NCBI RefSeq assembly: GCF_900105185.1
Contig: NZ_FNTJ01000002.1
Coordinates: 1,674,001 to 1,738,000 of the forward strand
Length of the DNA: 64,000 nucleotides
From: Pseudomonas saponiphila
GTDB taxonomy: Bacteria > Pseudomonadota > Gammaproteobacteria > Pseudomonadales > Pseudomonadaceae
Direction of reading: 5' to 3'
Each line of letters opens with the position of its first letter. The first letter of the stretch is position 1. Below the pieces are notes generated by a model. That model saw only the letters and a list, made by a program, of their open reading frames with translations, was not told where the DNA came from and searched no databases. The translations under genes were made by a program, and so were the position numbers. Shown here piece by piece: positions 29,746-38,779 of this stretch.

Positions 29746-30753
29746 ATGGCTCTCAGTAAAGAAGTGCCGGAGTTTGACATCGACGATGAAGTTCTCCTTA
29801 TGGAGAGCAGTATCGATATGGATTCGATGTCGAATAATGAGGGGGCAACTCCACCTTCCGTTCGCGCCAAATCCAAAAGCTCCGCATCACTTAAGCAACA
29901 TAAGTACATTGATTACACGCGCGCCCTTGATGCGACGCAGTTGTATCTCAATGAAATCGGTTTTTCTCCATTGCTCTCTCCCGAAGAGGAAGTGCACTTT
30001 GCGCGTTTGTCGCAGAGTGGCGACCCGGCCGGGCGCAAGCGCATGATTGAAAGTAACTTGCGACTGGTGGTGAAAATCGCCAGGCGTTATGTCAATCGCG
30101 GCTTGTCGCTGCTGGACCTGATCGAGGAGGGCAACCTCGGCCTGATCCGGGCAGTGGAGAAGTTCGACCCGGAACGCGGTTTCCGTTTTTCGACCTACGC
30201 CACCTGGTGGATTCGTCAGACCATCGAACGGGCGATCATGAATCAGACACGCACCATTCGGCTGCCGATTCATGTGGTCAAAGAGCTCAACGTCTACCTG
30301 CGCGCCGCCCGTGAGTTGACGCAAAAACTTGATCATGAACCCTCTCCCGAAGAAATCGCCAACCTGCTTGAGAAGCCGGTGGCCGAAGTCAAACGCATGC
30401 TCGGTTTGAATGAGCGGGTTTCTTCGGTTGATGTCTCGCTGGGACCGGATTCGGATAAAACCTTGCTGGACACCCTGACGGATGACCGTCCGACGGATCC
30501 TTGCGAGCTTTTGCAGGACGACGATCTGTCACAAAGCATCGATCAATGGCTTTCCGAACTGACTGAAAAGCAGCGTGAAGTTGTGGTTCGCCGCTTTGGT
30601 CTGCGAGGTCATGAGAGCAGCACGCTCGAAGACGTCGGCCTGGAAATCGGCCTGACCCGTGAGCGGGTTCGGCAGATTCAGGTTGAAGGGCTCAAGCGCC
30701 TGCGGGAGATCCTTGAGAAGAATGGCCTGTCCAGTGAGTCGCTGTTCCAGTAG
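29746..30753 (+). CDS. rpoS: RNA polymerase sigma factor RpoS
   Basis: The 335-residue stationary-phase sigma factor. Region 1.2 ([21 protein letters not shown]), region 2 with [20 protein letters not shown] and the -10-reading stretch [17 protein letters not shown], region 3 ([20 protein letters not shown]) and region 4 with the helix-turn-helix [20 protein letters not shown] are all intact. Downstream lies rsmZ, the usual neighbour in fluorescent pseudomonads, here disrupted by an insertion sequence. Confidence 0.97.
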   Translation: MALSKEVPEFDIDDEVLLMESSIDMDSMSNNEGATPPSVRAKSKSSASLKQHKYIDYTRALDATQLYLNEIGFSPLLSPEEEVHFARLSQSGDPAGRKRMIESNLRLVVKIARRYVNRGLSLLDLIEEGNLGLIRAVEKFDPERGFRFSTYATWWIRQTIERAIMNQTRTIRLPIHVVKELNVYLRAARELTQKLDHEPSPEEIANLLEKPVAEVKRMLGLNERVSSVDVSLGPDSDKTLLDTLTDDRPTDPCELLQDDDLSQSIDQWLSELTEKQREVVVRRFGLRGHESSTLEDVGLEIGLTRERVRQIQVEGLKRLREILEKNGLSSESLFQ

Positions 30754-30774
30754 CTTCTGGAGTTGATCCGCAAG

Positions 30775-30799
30775 AGCCCCGATTCGTTCGGGGCTTTTT
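30775..30799 (+). terminator. rpoS intrinsic terminator
   Basis: AGCCCCGA / TCGGGGCT stem with a short TTCGT loop and a following TTTTTG run, 22 bases after the rpoS stop. Confidence 0.85.
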
Positions 30800-30866
30800 G
30801 TTGGCTGAGTGTTTTGGCCCCGAGTGCTCGGATTCTGATCAAGGATGGGATTACTCTTAACCTGCA

Positions 30867-30884
30867 TGTAAGCAATAGATTACT
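30867..30884 (+). promoter_or_regulatory. Candidate GacA upstream activating sequence for rsmZ
   Basis: TGTAAG, six bases, then ATTACT. This is close to the known TGTAAG-N6-CTTACA palindrome bound by phosphorylated GacA. It lies about 170-190 bp before the rsmZ start, the distance known for this gene in fluorescent pseudomonads. The right half is degenerate, so the call rests on position as well as sequence. Confidence 0.6.
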
Positions 30885-31019
30885 TTTTCGTAGGCGTTCG
30901 GTTCTCTAGTGCTTCAAGCTTGCCTAAAACACTTTAGGTCATTTTTTATATTGTTGATTTATAATGATATTTTTATTTTTTCCGTTGGCGTTTGACAGTT
31001 TTTCCCGCGATAGGTGCGA

Positions 31020-31047
31020 TTGCTCTTATCTGGGAACTCTCTAATAT
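31020..31047 (+). promoter_or_regulatory. Candidate rsmZ core promoter
   Basis: TTGCTC (31020-31025) and TAATAT (31042-31047) are spaced by 16 bases and end nine bases before the first base of the RsmZ sequence. The AT-rich stretch between rpoS and this point (about 30800-31010) holds the activating site and no gene that I can support. Confidence 0.5.
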
Positions 31048-31055
31048 CAGCCCTG

Positions 31056-31099
31056 TGTCGACGGATAGACACAGCCATCAAGGACGATGGTCAGGACAT
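31056..31099 (+). ncRNA. rsmZ: RsmZ regulatory RNA, 5' fragment (interrupted by IS21 element)
   Basis: The 44 bases from TGTCGACGGATAGACAC onward match the start of RsmZ as I recall it from P. fluorescens-group strains, including the first hairpin and GGA motifs at 31082 and 31094. RsmZ binds and sequesters RsmA/RsmE, relieving repression of secondary metabolism and exoenzymes under GacS/GacA control. The sequence stops at 31099, where the insertion begins, and resumes at 33741. The joined parts would give a full-length RNA of about 125-130 nt. Confidence 0.85.
31094..31099. repeat. Target-site duplication, left copy
   Basis: GGACAT immediately before the left inverted repeat. The same six bases follow the right inverted repeat at 33741-33746. 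The duplicated bases include one of the GGA motifs of RsmZ. Confidence 0.85.
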
Positions 31100-31116
31100 T
31101 GCGGATTTCGGAGCAC

Positions 31117-31262
31117 CGTGACCGGCCGTTTCGGTTGATCGTGACCGGTCATTTCGCTAACGCGTGACCGCTCATTTCGGTAGCAACGTGACCGATTTTC
31201 CGCCTGTTCCGAAACAGGTGGTCACGGCTTACCGAAATCGCCGGTCACGACTTAGCGAAAGC
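31117..31262. repeat. Subterminal repeats at the left end of the IS21 element
   Basis: CGTGACCG recurs in direct orientation at 31117, 31140, 31163 and 31187 (23-24-bp spacing). It is followed by reverse-oriented copies (GGTCACG near 31218 and 31245). Similar reverse copies lie near the right end (GGTCACGTATTAGCG, GGTCACGTTCACCG). These fit the multiple transposase-binding sites known for IS21 termini. Confidence 0.7.
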
Positions 31263-31324
31263 CTTCCCCTTCGTTGCGCATGACCTGATGCGCCGCCATC
31301 CTCGACCGATTTCGGGAGAGGAAG

Positions 31325-33010
31325 ATGGCGGCGCCGCGAGTAGCCATGCGAAACATCAAAGAATGTCTGCGCCTCAAGTTTGAGGCCGGCTTGTCCCACG
31401 AGAAGATTGCCCGTGCCTTGCAGCTGTCCAAGGGCGTGGTTAGCAAGTACATCGCGGCGGCGCGGGTGGCCGGGCTGGACTGGCCGGCGCTGGTGGCCAT
31501 GGACGAGGCCGCGCTGGCGGCCGCCTTGTTTGCACCGACGTCGACGAACAAGCCGCGCGGTGAGCGAGTGCTGCCCGATGTGCTGAGCATCCACCGCGAG
31601 TTGCGACGCAAGGGCGTGACCTTGCAGCTGCTGTGGGAGGAATATCTCGCCGCGCATGCGGGCCAGCCGACCTACCGCTACACCCAGTTCGTCGAGCACT
31701 ACCGGCGCTACGCCCAGACGCTCAAACGTTCGATGCGTCAGCTGCACCGTGCGGGCGAGAAGCTATTCATCGACTATGCCGGGCCGACGCTGCCGGTGGT
31801 CGACCCGGCCACCGGCGAAGTGCGCCGGGCGCACATCTTCGTCGCCGCCCTGGGCGCCTCGAATTACACCTATGCCTGCGCGACGCCAGGCGAAACCCAG
31901 GTGGACTGGCTGACCTCGCTGGGCCAGGCTCTGACCTACTTTGGCGGCGTGCCGGAAATGGTTGTGCCGGACAATCCGCGCGCCCTGGTCGCCCAGCCGG
32001 ATCGCTACGAGCCGGGCCTGAACCGGGCCACGCTGGAGTGCGCGCGTCATTACCAGACGGTGATCCTGCCGGCACGGCCACGCAAGCCTCAGGACAAGGC
32101 CAAGGCCGAGGTGGCGGTGCAGGTGGTCGAGCGCTGGATCATGGCGCGGCTGCGCCATCGGCAGTTCTTCAGCCTGCATGCGCTTAACCAGGCCATCGCC
32201 GAGCTGCTGGAGGATCTGAATCGGCGCCCGTTCAAGCGGCTCGATGGCTGCCGGCGCGACTGGTTCGAGCGCCTGGATCGCCCGGCCTTGCGAGCGCTGC
32301 CGGTGCATCCCTACGAGGTCGCCACCTTCAAGCGCTGCAAGGTCAGCATCGACTACCACATCGAGGTCAATGGCAGCTTCTACAGCGTGCCCTCCGCCCT
32401 GGCCCGGCAGAACGTGGACGTGCGACTGACGGCACACACCCTGGAAGTGCTGCATGGCAACCGGCGGGTGGCCAGCCACCTGCTGCTGGGGCGACGCGGC
32501 GCTTACAGTACCCAGCGCGAGCACATGCCCGCGGCGCACCAGGCGCATCGCGAATGGACGCCACAACGCCTGCTCGACTGGGGCGCGCGGATCGGCCCCT
32601 ACACGCGCCAACTGATCGATCACCAACTGACCCACAAGCCGCACCCGGAGATGGGCTACCGCGCCTGCCTCGGCCTGCTCTCGCTGGCCCGGCGCTATGG
32701 CAATGCACGCCTGGAAGCCGCTGCCGAACGTGCCGTACACCTGCGCGCCTTCACCGGGCGCAGCGTGCGCAACCTGCTCCAGCAAGGCCTGGATCAACAG
32801 CCGCTGCCCCAGCGTGCCGCCGAAACGACCTTACCCGGCGACCACGAGAACGTCCGTGGCGCCGACTACTACCAACCCCCGCAACAGGAGCTGTTCGATG
32901 ATGCCGCAACACACCCTGAATCAACTGCACCAGCTACGCCTGGACGGCATGGCCCGCGCCCTGGAAGAGCAATGGACGCTGCCGGCCAGCCACAGCCTGA
33001 GCTTCGATGA
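31325..33010 (+). CDS. istA: IS21-family transposase IstA
   Basis: A 561-residue DDE transposase. An N-terminal helix-turn-helix ([21 protein letters not shown]) precedes the catalytic core, with aspartates in FIDYAGP (near residue 149) and VVPDNPRA (near 216) and the glutamate in KAKAEVAVQ (near 262). A C-terminal beta-barrel segment follows. The frame extends 113 bases into istB, adding a Pro/Ala/Arg-rich tail after the usual [10 protein letters not shown] ending. IstA acts with the ATPase IstB. An internal ATG at 31346 (MRNIKECL) is an alternative start. Confidence 0.93.
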   Translation: MAAPRVAMRNIKECLRLKFEAGLSHEKIARALQLSKGVVSKYIAAARVAGLDWPALVAMDEAALAAALFAPTSTNKPRGERVLPDVLSIHRELRRKGVTLQLLWEEYLAAHAGQPTYRYTQFVEHYRRYAQTLKRSMRQLHRAGEKLFIDYAGPTLPVVDPATGEVRRAHIFVAALGASNYTYACATPGETQVDWLTSLGQALTYFGGVPEMVVPDNPRALVAQPDRYEPGLNRATLECARHYQTVILPARPRKPQDKAKAEVAVQVVERWIMARLRHRQFFSLHALNQAIAELLEDLNRRPFKRLDGCRRDWFERLDRPALRALPVHPYEVATFKRCKVSIDYHIEVNGSFYSVPSALARQNVDVRLTAHTLEVLHGNRRVASHLLLGRRGAYSTQREHMPAAHQAHREWTPQRLLDWGARIGPYTRQLIDHQLTHKPHPEMGYRACLGLLSLARRYGNARLEAAAERAVHLRAFTGRSVRNLLQQGLDQQPLPQRAAETTLPGDHENVRGADYYQPPQQELFDDAATHPESTAPATPGRHGPRPGRAMDAAGQPQPELR

Positions 33011-33647
33011 ACGCCTCGGCCTACTGCTCGACCGCGAACTGGCCTGGCGTGACAACCAGCGCCTGGTACGGCTGCGCAAGAAGGCCAAGCTCAAGTACGC
33101 CAACGCCTGCCTGGAAGATCTCGACCGCCGCACCGGACGCGCCCTGGACGAGCGTCTGATCGCCACCCTGGCCAGTGGCGACTGGATCCGCCAGCAGCAC
33201 AACCTGCTGCTGACCGGCCCGACCGGTGCCGGCAAAACCTGGCTGGCCTGCGCCCTGGGCAACCAGGCCTGCCGCCAGGGCTATAGCACCCTGTACCTGC
33301 GCACCCCGCGCCTGCTGGAACAACTGCGCATCGCTCATGGCGACGGCAGCTTCGGCCGTACCCTGCAACAGCTGGCAAAGGTCGACGTCCTGGTGCTGGA
33401 CGACTGGGCGCTAGCCCCGCTGGAGGAAGGAGCCCGGCATGACCTGCTGGAGGTGATCGACGACCGCGCTGGCAGCCGCTCCACCATCCTGACGAGCCAA
33501 CTGCCCATCGAGCACTGGCACGGCTGGATCAACGACCCGACCCTGGCCGATGCCATCCTCGACCGCCTGGTGCACAACGCCTACCGACTGACGATGAAAG
33601 GCGAGTCGCTGCGCCGAAAAAAAGCCGAGGAACAAGCCGCATCGTGA
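32898..33647 (+). CDS. istB: IS21-family helper ATPase IstB
   Basis: A 249-residue AAA+ ATPase related to DnaC. The Walker A motif is GPTGAGKT (near residue 108), Walker B is VLVLDDWAL, and there is a sensor-like STILTSQLP. It stimulates IstA and helps choose the target. The start is one of two adjacent ATG codons within the 3' part of istA, a usual overlap that suggests coupled translation. Confidence 0.93.
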   Translation: MMPQHTLNQLHQLRLDGMARALEEQWTLPASHSLSFDERLGLLLDRELAWRDNQRLVRLRKKAKLKYANACLEDLDRRTGRALDERLIATLASGDWIRQQHNLLLTGPTGAGKTWLACALGNQACRQGYSTLYLRTPRLLEQLRIAHGDGSFGRTLQQLAKVDVLVLDDWALAPLEEGARHDLLEVIDDRAGSRSTILTSQLPIEHWHGWINDPTLADAILDRLVHNAYRLTMKGESLRRKKAEEQAAS

Positions 33648-33740
33648 CCGATGCGATTACAATCCAGAACCCGCGCAACCGGGGTGGAAGCACCGGTCAC
33701 GTATTAGCGAAACGCTCGGTCACGTTCACCGAAATCCGCA

Positions 33741-33746
33741 GGACAT
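33741..33746. repeat. Target-site duplication, right copy
   Basis: GGACAT immediately after the right inverted repeat of the IS21 element, equal to 31094-31099. Confidence 0.85.
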
Positions 33747-33828
33747 CGCAGGAAGCGATTCATCAGGACGATGAAAAGGAATACAGGGACTAGGGAAAAA
33801 GTGGGCGGGTCATACCGCCCCTTTTTTT
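33741..33828 (+). ncRNA. rsmZ: RsmZ regulatory RNA, 3' fragment with terminator
   Basis: Starts with the duplicated GGACAT and continues through further GGA motifs (GCAGGAAGC, CAGGACG, AAGGAAT, AGGGAC). It ends in the intrinsic terminator GGGCGG...CCGCCCCTTTTTTT. It is separated from its promoter and 5' hairpin by the 2.6-kb insertion. It can only be transcribed if a promoter within the IS reads outward. Confidence 0.85.
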
Positions 33829-33873
33829 GCCTGGAGAAAAGTTCAAACTGCAAGAACCCGTTCCCAGAAACGC

Positions 33874-33897
33874 AAAAAGGCCCGCAAGGGGCCTTTT
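33874..33897 (-). terminator. fdxA intrinsic terminator
   Basis: On the minus strand AAGGCCC, a short loop and GGGCCTTTTT form a strong stem with a T-run, 17 bases after the fdxA stop. Its reverse reading also has a TTTTC run, so it may end transcription from both sides. Confidence 0.75.
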
Positions 33898-33913
33898 CAG
33901 GAACGCGGGGCAA

Positions 33914-34237
33914 CTAGCGTTCGAGGTCTTTGATCTTGCCTTTAACGCCATCCCACTCTTCGGCATCCGGCATCGGTTCTTTCTTTTCAGTGATGTTCGG
34001 CCAGATCTCTGCCAGCTCGACGTTCAACTGAATGAATTCCTGCATTTCTTCCGGGACTTCATCCTCGGAGAAAATAGCTACAGCGGGGCACTCAGGCTCG
34101 CACAGCGCGCAGTCAATGCACTCATCCGGGTGAATCACCAGGAAGTTCGGGCCTTCGTAAAAGCAGTCCACCGGACAGACTTCTACGCAGTCGGTGTACT
34201 TGCACTTGATGCAGTTGTCGGTGACGACGAAGGTCAT
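33914..34237 (-). CDS. fdxA: Seven-iron ferredoxin FdxA
   Basis: A 107-residue 3Fe-4S/4Fe-4S ferredoxin of the Azotobacter FdI type. Cysteines lie in [17 protein letters not shown] and [12 protein letters not shown]. An acidic C-terminal extension follows ([20 protein letters not shown]). I chose the start at 34237 (MTFVVTDNC) because the family begins there; the longer in-frame start adds a basic stretch without counterpart. Its position between rsmZ and mutS is standard for Pseudomonas. Confidence 0.95.
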   Translation of the reverse strand: MTFVVTDNCIKCKYTDCVEVCPVDCFYEGPNFLVIHPDECIDCALCEPECPAVAIFSEDEVPEEMQEFIQLNVELAEIWPNITEKKEPMPDAEEWDGVKGKIKDLER

Positions 34238-34379
34238 TTCTAATTCTCTCCTCAGGCGGCGGCAGCGGAGCCCCAACATGACGGGGTCGCCAGGTTTGGG
34301 AGCGATAGTCTGCGAACCAGGCTAATAGTCCGCAGCATCCCAAACCGCGCGAGATTCTAACAGCTTGAAGGCGTTCGCG

Positions 34380-36947
34380 TTAGATGCGCGTCTTCAATGT
34401 ATAGAGCATTTCCAGGGCCCGGCGTGGCGTCAGATCATCCAGATCCAGTTTGGCCAGTTCGTCCAGCACCGGATGGGGCAGGCTGGCGAACATGTCGCTT
34501 TGTTGGGGAACAGAGGTTTTACCCGGTGCAGGAGGCGCCACTTCATGGGGCAAACTGGTGGTTTCCAGGCGGCTCAAGTGCTCCCTGGCGCGGCTGATGA
34601 CTGCGCTGGGAACCCCTGCCAGCTGGGCTACCGCCAGACCATAGCTCTGGCTGGCAGGTCCGGGCAGGACGTGGTGCAGGAACACGATACGTTCATTGTG
34701 CTCGGTGGCGTTGAGGTGCACGTTGGCCACCAGCGGCTCGCTTTCCGGGAGTACGGTCAACTCGAAGTAGTGGGTGGCGAACAGGGTGTAGGCCCGTAGC
34801 TGGGCGAGACGTTCTGCCGCAGCCCAGGCCAGGGACAGCCCGTCGAAGGTACTGGTTCCGCGACCCACTTCGTCCATCAGCACCAGGCTGCGCTCCGTGG
34901 CGTTGTGCAGGATGTTCGCGGTTTCGCTCATTTCCACCATGAAGGTCGAACGGCCACCGGCCAGGTCGTCGCTGGAGCCGATCCGGGTGAAGATCCGGTC
35001 CACCAGGGACAGCTCGCAGCTGGCCGCCGGGACGAAGCTGCCAATATGGGCCAGCAGCACGATCAGCGCGGTCTGGCGCATGTAGGTGGATTTACCGCCC
35101 ATGTTCGGGCCGGTGATCACCAGCATCCGGGTGTTGTCGTCCAGATTCAGGTCGTTGGCCACAAAAGGCGTGGTCAAGACTTGTTCCACCACCGGGTGAC
35201 GACCCTGGGTGATGCGCATGCACGGCTCGCTGACAAAACGCGGGCAGTTGAGGTCCAGGTTCAAGGCGCGCTCGGCCAGGTTGCTCAGCACATCCAGCTC
35301 CGCCAGAGCTCCGGCGGTATCCTGCAACGGTGGCAGATGGCTGATCAGGGTTTCCAGCAGCGCATCGTAGAGCATCTTTTCCCGGGCCAGCGCACGGCTC
35401 TTGGCCGACAGCGCCTTGTCTTCGAACTCCTTGAGTTCCGGTGTGATGAAGCGCTCGGCGCCTTTGAGCGTCTGCCGGCGAATGTAGTCCGCGGGCGCCT
35501 GCTCGGCCTGCTTGCTGGGCAGCTCGATGAAATAGCCGTGAATGCGGTTGTAGCCGACCTTGAGGTTGGCCAGGCCGGTGCGGGCTTTCTCGCGGGCTTC
35601 GAGGTCGATCAGGAACTGCCCGGCGTTCTCGCTCAAGGATTGCAGCTCGTCCAGCTCAGCGTCGTAGCCGGTCTTGAGCACGCCGCCGTCGCGGATTACC
35701 GCTGGCGGGTTGTCGATGATGGCCTTGGCCAGCAGCGCCGCCAGCTCCGGGTAGGTGCTGGTGGTGAGCGCCAACTGCTTGAGGTGATCCGCCTCCAGTT
35801 CAGTCATCGCCTCTTGCAGTTCCGGCAGCGCGGCCAGGGCGTCGCGCAGGCGAGCCAGGTCCCGCGGACGGGCATTGCGCAAGCCGATTCGCGCGAGAAT
35901 CCGCTCGATATCGCCAATTTCCTTCAACTGCGGTTGCAGTCGTTCGAAGCGGTAACCGTCCAGCAAACAAGTAATGGACGACTGACGCGCCTGCAAGACC
36001 TTGAGATCCCGCAGCGGGCGGTTCAGCCAGCGAGTCAGCAGGCGGCTGCCCATGGCGGTCTGGCAGCGATCGACCACCGATTGCAGGGTGTTGTCGCGTC
36101 CACCAGCCAGATTGGTGTCCAGTTCCAGGTTGCGACGGCTGGCGCCGTCCAGCACCACGGTATCGTCCAGGCGTTCATGACGCAGGCTGCGCAGGTGGGG
36201 CAGGGCGGTACGCTGGGTTTCCTTGGCGTAGCTGAGCAGGCAACCGGCGGCGCCGATGGCCAGGGTCAGGGTTTCGCAGCCAAAACCCTTGAGGTCCTGA
36301 GTGGAGAACTGCTGGCAGAGGCTCTTGTGAGCCGAATCACGCTCGAAATCCCAGGGCGCACGGCGCCTTGCACCGCGGCGTTTTTCCGCAGGCAAGCCCT
36401 GCGGCCAGTCATCGGGGATCAACAGCTCGACCGGATTGATCCGCTCCAGCTCGGCCAGCAGGTTCTCCCAGCCCTTGATTTCCAGGACGCTGAAGTTGCC
36501 GCTGGTGATGTCGAGCACCGCCAGGCCAAACAGACGCTCATCACCCAGCACAGCGGCAATAAGGTTGTCGCGGCGTTCGTCCAGCAGCGCCTCGTCACTC
36601 ACCGTGCCCGGGGTGATAATGCGCACCACCTGGCGCTCCACCGGGCCTTTGCTGGTCGCCGGGTCGCCCACTTGTTCGCAGATCACCACCGACTCGCCGA
36701 GCTTCACTAGCTTGGCCAGGTAACCTTCAGCGGCGTGATAGGGAATACCGCACATGGGAATCGCCTGGCCCGCTGACTGTCCGCGCGCCGTCAGGGTGAT
36801 GTCCAGCAGCTTGGCGGCCTTCTTCGCGTCTTCATAGAAGATCTCGTAGAAGTCGCCCATGCGGTAGAACATCAGTTGATCAGGGTGCTGGTTCTTGAGG
36901 CGCCAGTACTGCTGCATCATTGGGGTGTGGCTTGAAAGGTCCGTCAT
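34380..36947 (-). CDS. mutS: DNA mismatch repair protein MutS, with start region supplied by an integrated element
   Basis: An 855-residue mismatch-recognition ATPase. The mismatch-binding phenylalanine motif lies in [18 protein letters not shown] (near residue 36), Walker A is GPNMGGKST (near 615), and [13 protein letters not shown] follows. The frame is complete. The N-terminus reads [13 protein letters not shown], while a copy of the original start ([16 protein letters not shown]) lies 5.4 kb away at 42358-42411. Integration replaced the first few codons and everything upstream. No strong ribosome site is visible before 36947. Confidence 0.96.
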   Translation of the reverse strand: MTDLSSHTPMMQQYWRLKNQHPDQLMFYRMGDFYEIFYEDAKKAAKLLDITLTARGQSAGQAIPMCGIPYHAAEGYLAKLVKLGESVVICEQVGDPATSKGPVERQVVRIITPGTVSDEALLDERRDNLIAAVLGDERLFGLAVLDITSGNFSVLEIKGWENLLAELERINPVELLIPDDWPQGLPAEKRRGARRRAPWDFERDSAHKSLCQQFSTQDLKGFGCETLTLAIGAAGCLLSYAKETQRTALPHLRSLRHERLDDTVVLDGASRRNLELDTNLAGGRDNTLQSVVDRCQTAMGSRLLTRWLNRPLRDLKVLQARQSSITCLLDGYRFERLQPQLKEIGDIERILARIGLRNARPRDLARLRDALAALPELQEAMTELEADHLKQLALTTSTYPELAALLAKAIIDNPPAVIRDGGVLKTGYDAELDELQSLSENAGQFLIDLEAREKARTGLANLKVGYNRIHGYFIELPSKQAEQAPADYIRRQTLKGAERFITPELKEFEDKALSAKSRALAREKMLYDALLETLISHLPPLQDTAGALAELDVLSNLAERALNLDLNCPRFVSEPCMRITQGRHPVVEQVLTTPFVANDLNLDDNTRMLVITGPNMGGKSTYMRQTALIVLLAHIGSFVPAASCELSLVDRIFTRIGSSDDLAGGRSTFMVEMSETANILHNATERSLVLMDEVGRGTSTFDGLSLAWAAAERLAQLRAYTLFATHYFELTVLPESEPLVANVHLNATEHNERIVFLHHVLPGPASQSYGLAVAQLAGVPSAVISRAREHLSRLETTSLPHEVAPPAPGKTSVPQQSDMFASLPHPVLDELAKLDLDDLTPRRALEMLYTLKTRI
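36910..36930. other. Attachment site, mutS-side copy
   Basis: TGCTGCATCAT (36910-36920) is identical to 42362-42372, and the match extends imperfectly to 36930 (19 of 21 bases). It lies inside codons 7-13 of mutS. The integrase gene is the nearest gene of the element, as expected. Confidence 0.8.
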
Positions 36948-36976
36948 TCGTGGGGTTTGGCTCGTTGTGTCTATTT

Positions 36977-36993
36977 GACAATGATAAATTGTC
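36977..36993. promoter_or_regulatory. Inverted repeat between integrase and mutS
   Basis: GACAAT, five bases, ATTGTC: a perfect 6-bp dyad in the 51-bp gap between the integrase stop and the mutS start. It could be an integrase arm site, an operator or part of a promoter that now serves mutS. Its function cannot be told from sequence. Confidence 0.4.
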
Positions 36994-36998
36994 TAATA

Positions 36999-37976
36999 CT
37001 ACAGTGATTTTTTCGGCATTGCCGGAGGCTCTGCCACGTCAATTCTGCGTAGTCGCAGGTAGCGGGCGGTCATCTTGGCGTCGGTGTGTCCGCCCAGCTT
37101 TTGTGCGTCGTTGCCCTGGTCGTCGGTGTCGGTCAGTGACTTGGCGCGCAGGTCATGAATGGTTGCGTCGGCCACCTCGGCCCGCTTGCATGCAAGCGCG
37201 AAGGCGGCTTTCACCGAGCTGTAATGTACCGGTTTACCGCCGCGAGGTGAGCAGAACAGGGTCAAGCCGCGGATCTTCCGTGGCAGGGCCTTGATCCTGC
37301 TGATCAGTTCTTCCAGATCTGGAGTCATTCGAACGATCAGGCGGGCGCCGGTCTTTTCTTGAGTGAAGGCAATCCCCTCGGTTGTAATATCCGCCAGCCG
37401 TATCGACAGAACATCGCCGATGCGTTGCCCGGTCAAGTAACCCATCTCATAAATCACCCTCATGTTATCGCTCGACTTACCGCAGATCGCGGCAAACTCG
37501 GCGTGGGTGATGTACCTGTCGCGCTGCTTTTCGGGATGCCGGCGAATGCCAGTGCAAGGATTGAAGTCAACCATCTGCTGTTCCAGGGCGTAGGTGAATA
37601 CGCCTCTCAGAACGGATATCACGCGGTTGGACATGTTCGGAGTGTCCGCCATGTGCATCTTGAGTTTCGCGACGTGCCTGGGCAGTACGTCGCGCGGTTC
37701 GAACTCCGCAAAGGCTTCTTTCAGCCTTACGGCTGCGGCCTGGTATTGAACAATGGTGTTTGGCTTGAGCTTCTTCGACATCTGCTCTAAAGCGTCATCG
37801 ATCAGCTTGCCCATGCCGCCTTGGCTGCCGCTGTCGATGATCTTCGCATACTCTGCCAGAGCCGCCTGGAAGTCACTTCCCAGGCGTTTCCATTTGCCTT
37901 TGCGCACCAGGTAGTAAGCCCCATGCTTTTCGTACATGCATGCGGGCAGGTGCCGATCTTTCTTGCGAGGACGCAT
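36999..37976 (-). CDS. Tyrosine recombinase / phage integrase
   Basis: A 325-residue site-specific recombinase. An N-terminal arm-binding segment (KKDRHLPACMYEKHGAYYLVR) and a SAM-like core-binding domain (residues about 55-140) precede the catalytic domain. The catalytic residues are R in GQRIGDVLS, K in QEKTGARL, H-x-x-R in IHDLRAKS, H in LGGHTDAK and the nucleophile Y in TARYLR. All six are present, so the enzyme could be active. It lies beside the mutS att site, in the same orientation as mutS and 51 bp upstream of it. Confidence 0.93.
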   Translation of the reverse strand: MRPRKKDRHLPACMYEKHGAYYLVRKGKWKRLGSDFQAALAEYAKIIDSGSQGGMGKLIDDALEQMSKKLKPNTIVQYQAAAVRLKEAFAEFEPRDVLPRHVAKLKMHMADTPNMSNRVISVLRGVFTYALEQQMVDFNPCTGIRRHPEKQRDRYITHAEFAAICGKSSDNMRVIYEMGYLTGQRIGDVLSIRLADITTEGIAFTQEKTGARLIVRMTPDLEELISRIKALPRKIRGLTLFCSPRGGKPVHYSSVKAAFALACKRAEVADATIHDLRAKSLTDTDDQGNDAQKLGGHTDAKMTARYLRLRRIDVAEPPAMPKKSL

Positions 37977-37987
37977 CTGTTCTCACC

Positions 37988-38182
37988 TCACCCTAGCCGA
38001 AGCTCCGGCTCCTTCCTTGATTGAACCCCACCCATCCTGCCGATCACAGCCTGCCGCAGGACTTTCGGGTGACCATCTCCACCAACTGCAAAACCGTATT
38101 TGTGGGCGGTCAGCCATCTGATCTGAGCGCCGTAGCGCTTGTAGCCCGTCAGTTCGGCCACTTCTTCAGGTGTCAGAAACAT
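37988..38182 (-). CDS. Small DUF4224-type phage protein
   Basis: A 64-residue protein beginning MFLTPEEVAELTGYKR, the pattern of DUF4224 proteins that sit beside integrases in Pseudomonas phages. The predicted helix-turn-helix-like start suggests DNA binding, possibly an excisionase or directionality factor, but that is inference. I chose ATG 38182 with AGAGGTGG just upstream; a GTG at 38188 is possible. It ends 11 bp before the integrase start, so the two are probably co-transcribed. Confidence 0.75.
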   Translation of the reverse strand: MFLTPEEVAELTGYKRYGAQIRWLTAHKYGFAVGGDGHPKVLRQAVIGRMGGVQSRKEPELRLG

Positions 38183-38222
38183 ATCCACCTCTATCGCTCG
38201 GGCCCATCGTTGAGACGGTCAA

Positions 38223-38288
38223 TTACTTGTCCCCTTGGTTTATCGTGCGGTGTAGGCTGGCTCGCAGGTAGTTGATTGCGTGGTTCAT
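38223..38288 (-). CDS. Small phage ORF, 21 residues
   Basis: MNHAINYLRASL followed by a short basic tail. The start codon overlaps the stop of the upstream broken gene as ATGA, and AAGGAGG lies 7-8 bases before it, a strong ribosome site. The size makes it uncertain whether it is complete or the remaining front of a longer gene. No function is recognised. Confidence 0.4.
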   Translation of the reverse strand: MNHAINYLRASLHRTINQGDK

Positions 38289-38710
38289 GACTGCGCCTCC
38301 TTGGCCATGGCCGTGTCGACTGCCTCGTCGAGGTGTTTCTCGTTGAGGGCCATGTTCTGTGGTGTTATGCCAGCGAAGACGCCGCCCTGATTGATGGTTT
38401 CCAGGTGTCGGGATCGCAGCCACCGATATCACTCGCCATCCTTGTGCAGCTCGTTGGCCAGGTGCCATGGCGTCCAGTAGCCGTCGTCCATCGGTGTTGC
38501 TAAGTGATTGTTGGGGCCGCTCCAGCAGAGGCCATAGCGAGGAAGTCCTTCACTCTCTAGCGGGCGCGGCGGACCTGCTGGGCGTAGGCCTCTCAGTCGT
38601 TCAATCTTTGCGATTAGCGCCGTGGCGCAAGATTCGCCATGGTGCTGGGTGGCTGCTTTACGAGCAACCCACCCAGCTTTGAAAGCTAGGGTGTAGCTGG
38701 CCCGCAGGCG
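38285..38710 (-). pseudogene. Phage gene broken by an in-frame TGA
   Basis: On the minus strand one frame reads coherently from just after the 38711 stop (RASYTLAFKAGWVARKAA...) through GLCWSGPNNHLATPMDDGYW and HLANELHKDGE. It then meets TGA at 38429-38431 and continues as YRWLRSRHLETINQGG to a proper stop at 38285-38287. A single TGG-to-TGA change would explain the break. No ATG is visible at its front, so the start is uncertain or also lost. Function is unknown; it resembles small structured proteins of phage early regions. Confidence 0.5.
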
Positions 38711-38779
38711 TTACACCTTTCCGCGCAGAAACTCGGCGAGGGCTATTTCAAGGGGGCTTACAGTTTGTTTGTTACTCAT
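38711..38779 (-). CDS. Small phage ORF, 22 residues
   Basis: MSNKQTVSPLEIALAEFLRG plus two residues. A GGAGGGG ribosome site precedes it, and its start overlaps the stop of the upstream 85-residue gene as ATGA. No function is recognised. The chain of four-base overlaps on this strand indicates a former early-gene operon. Confidence 0.45.
   Translation of the reverse strand: MSNKQTVSPLEIALAEFLRGKV

Larger units (their letters stand above)
31100..33740 (+). mobile_element. Complete IS21-family insertion sequence inside rsmZ
   Basis: About 2641 bp, bounded by perfect 12-bp inverted repeats TGCGGATTTCGG (31100-31111) and CCGAAATCCGCA (33729-33740). It carries istA and istB in overlapping frames and is flanked by a GGACAT duplication. 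IS21 elements characteristically have TG..CA ends, multiple subterminal repeats and 4-8-bp duplications, all seen here. Both genes look intact, so the element may still be active. I do not assign a named IS without a database comparison. Confidence 0.93.

Noticed and set aside
31117..31262. Short regularly spaced repeats considered as a CRISPR array
   Set aside because: The unit is only 8 bp, spacing is 23-24 bp inside an IS end, and no cas gene is present; they are IS21 subterminal repeats.
34905..36710. Long plus-strand open frame opposite mutS
   Set aside because: Antisense shadow of mutS codons.
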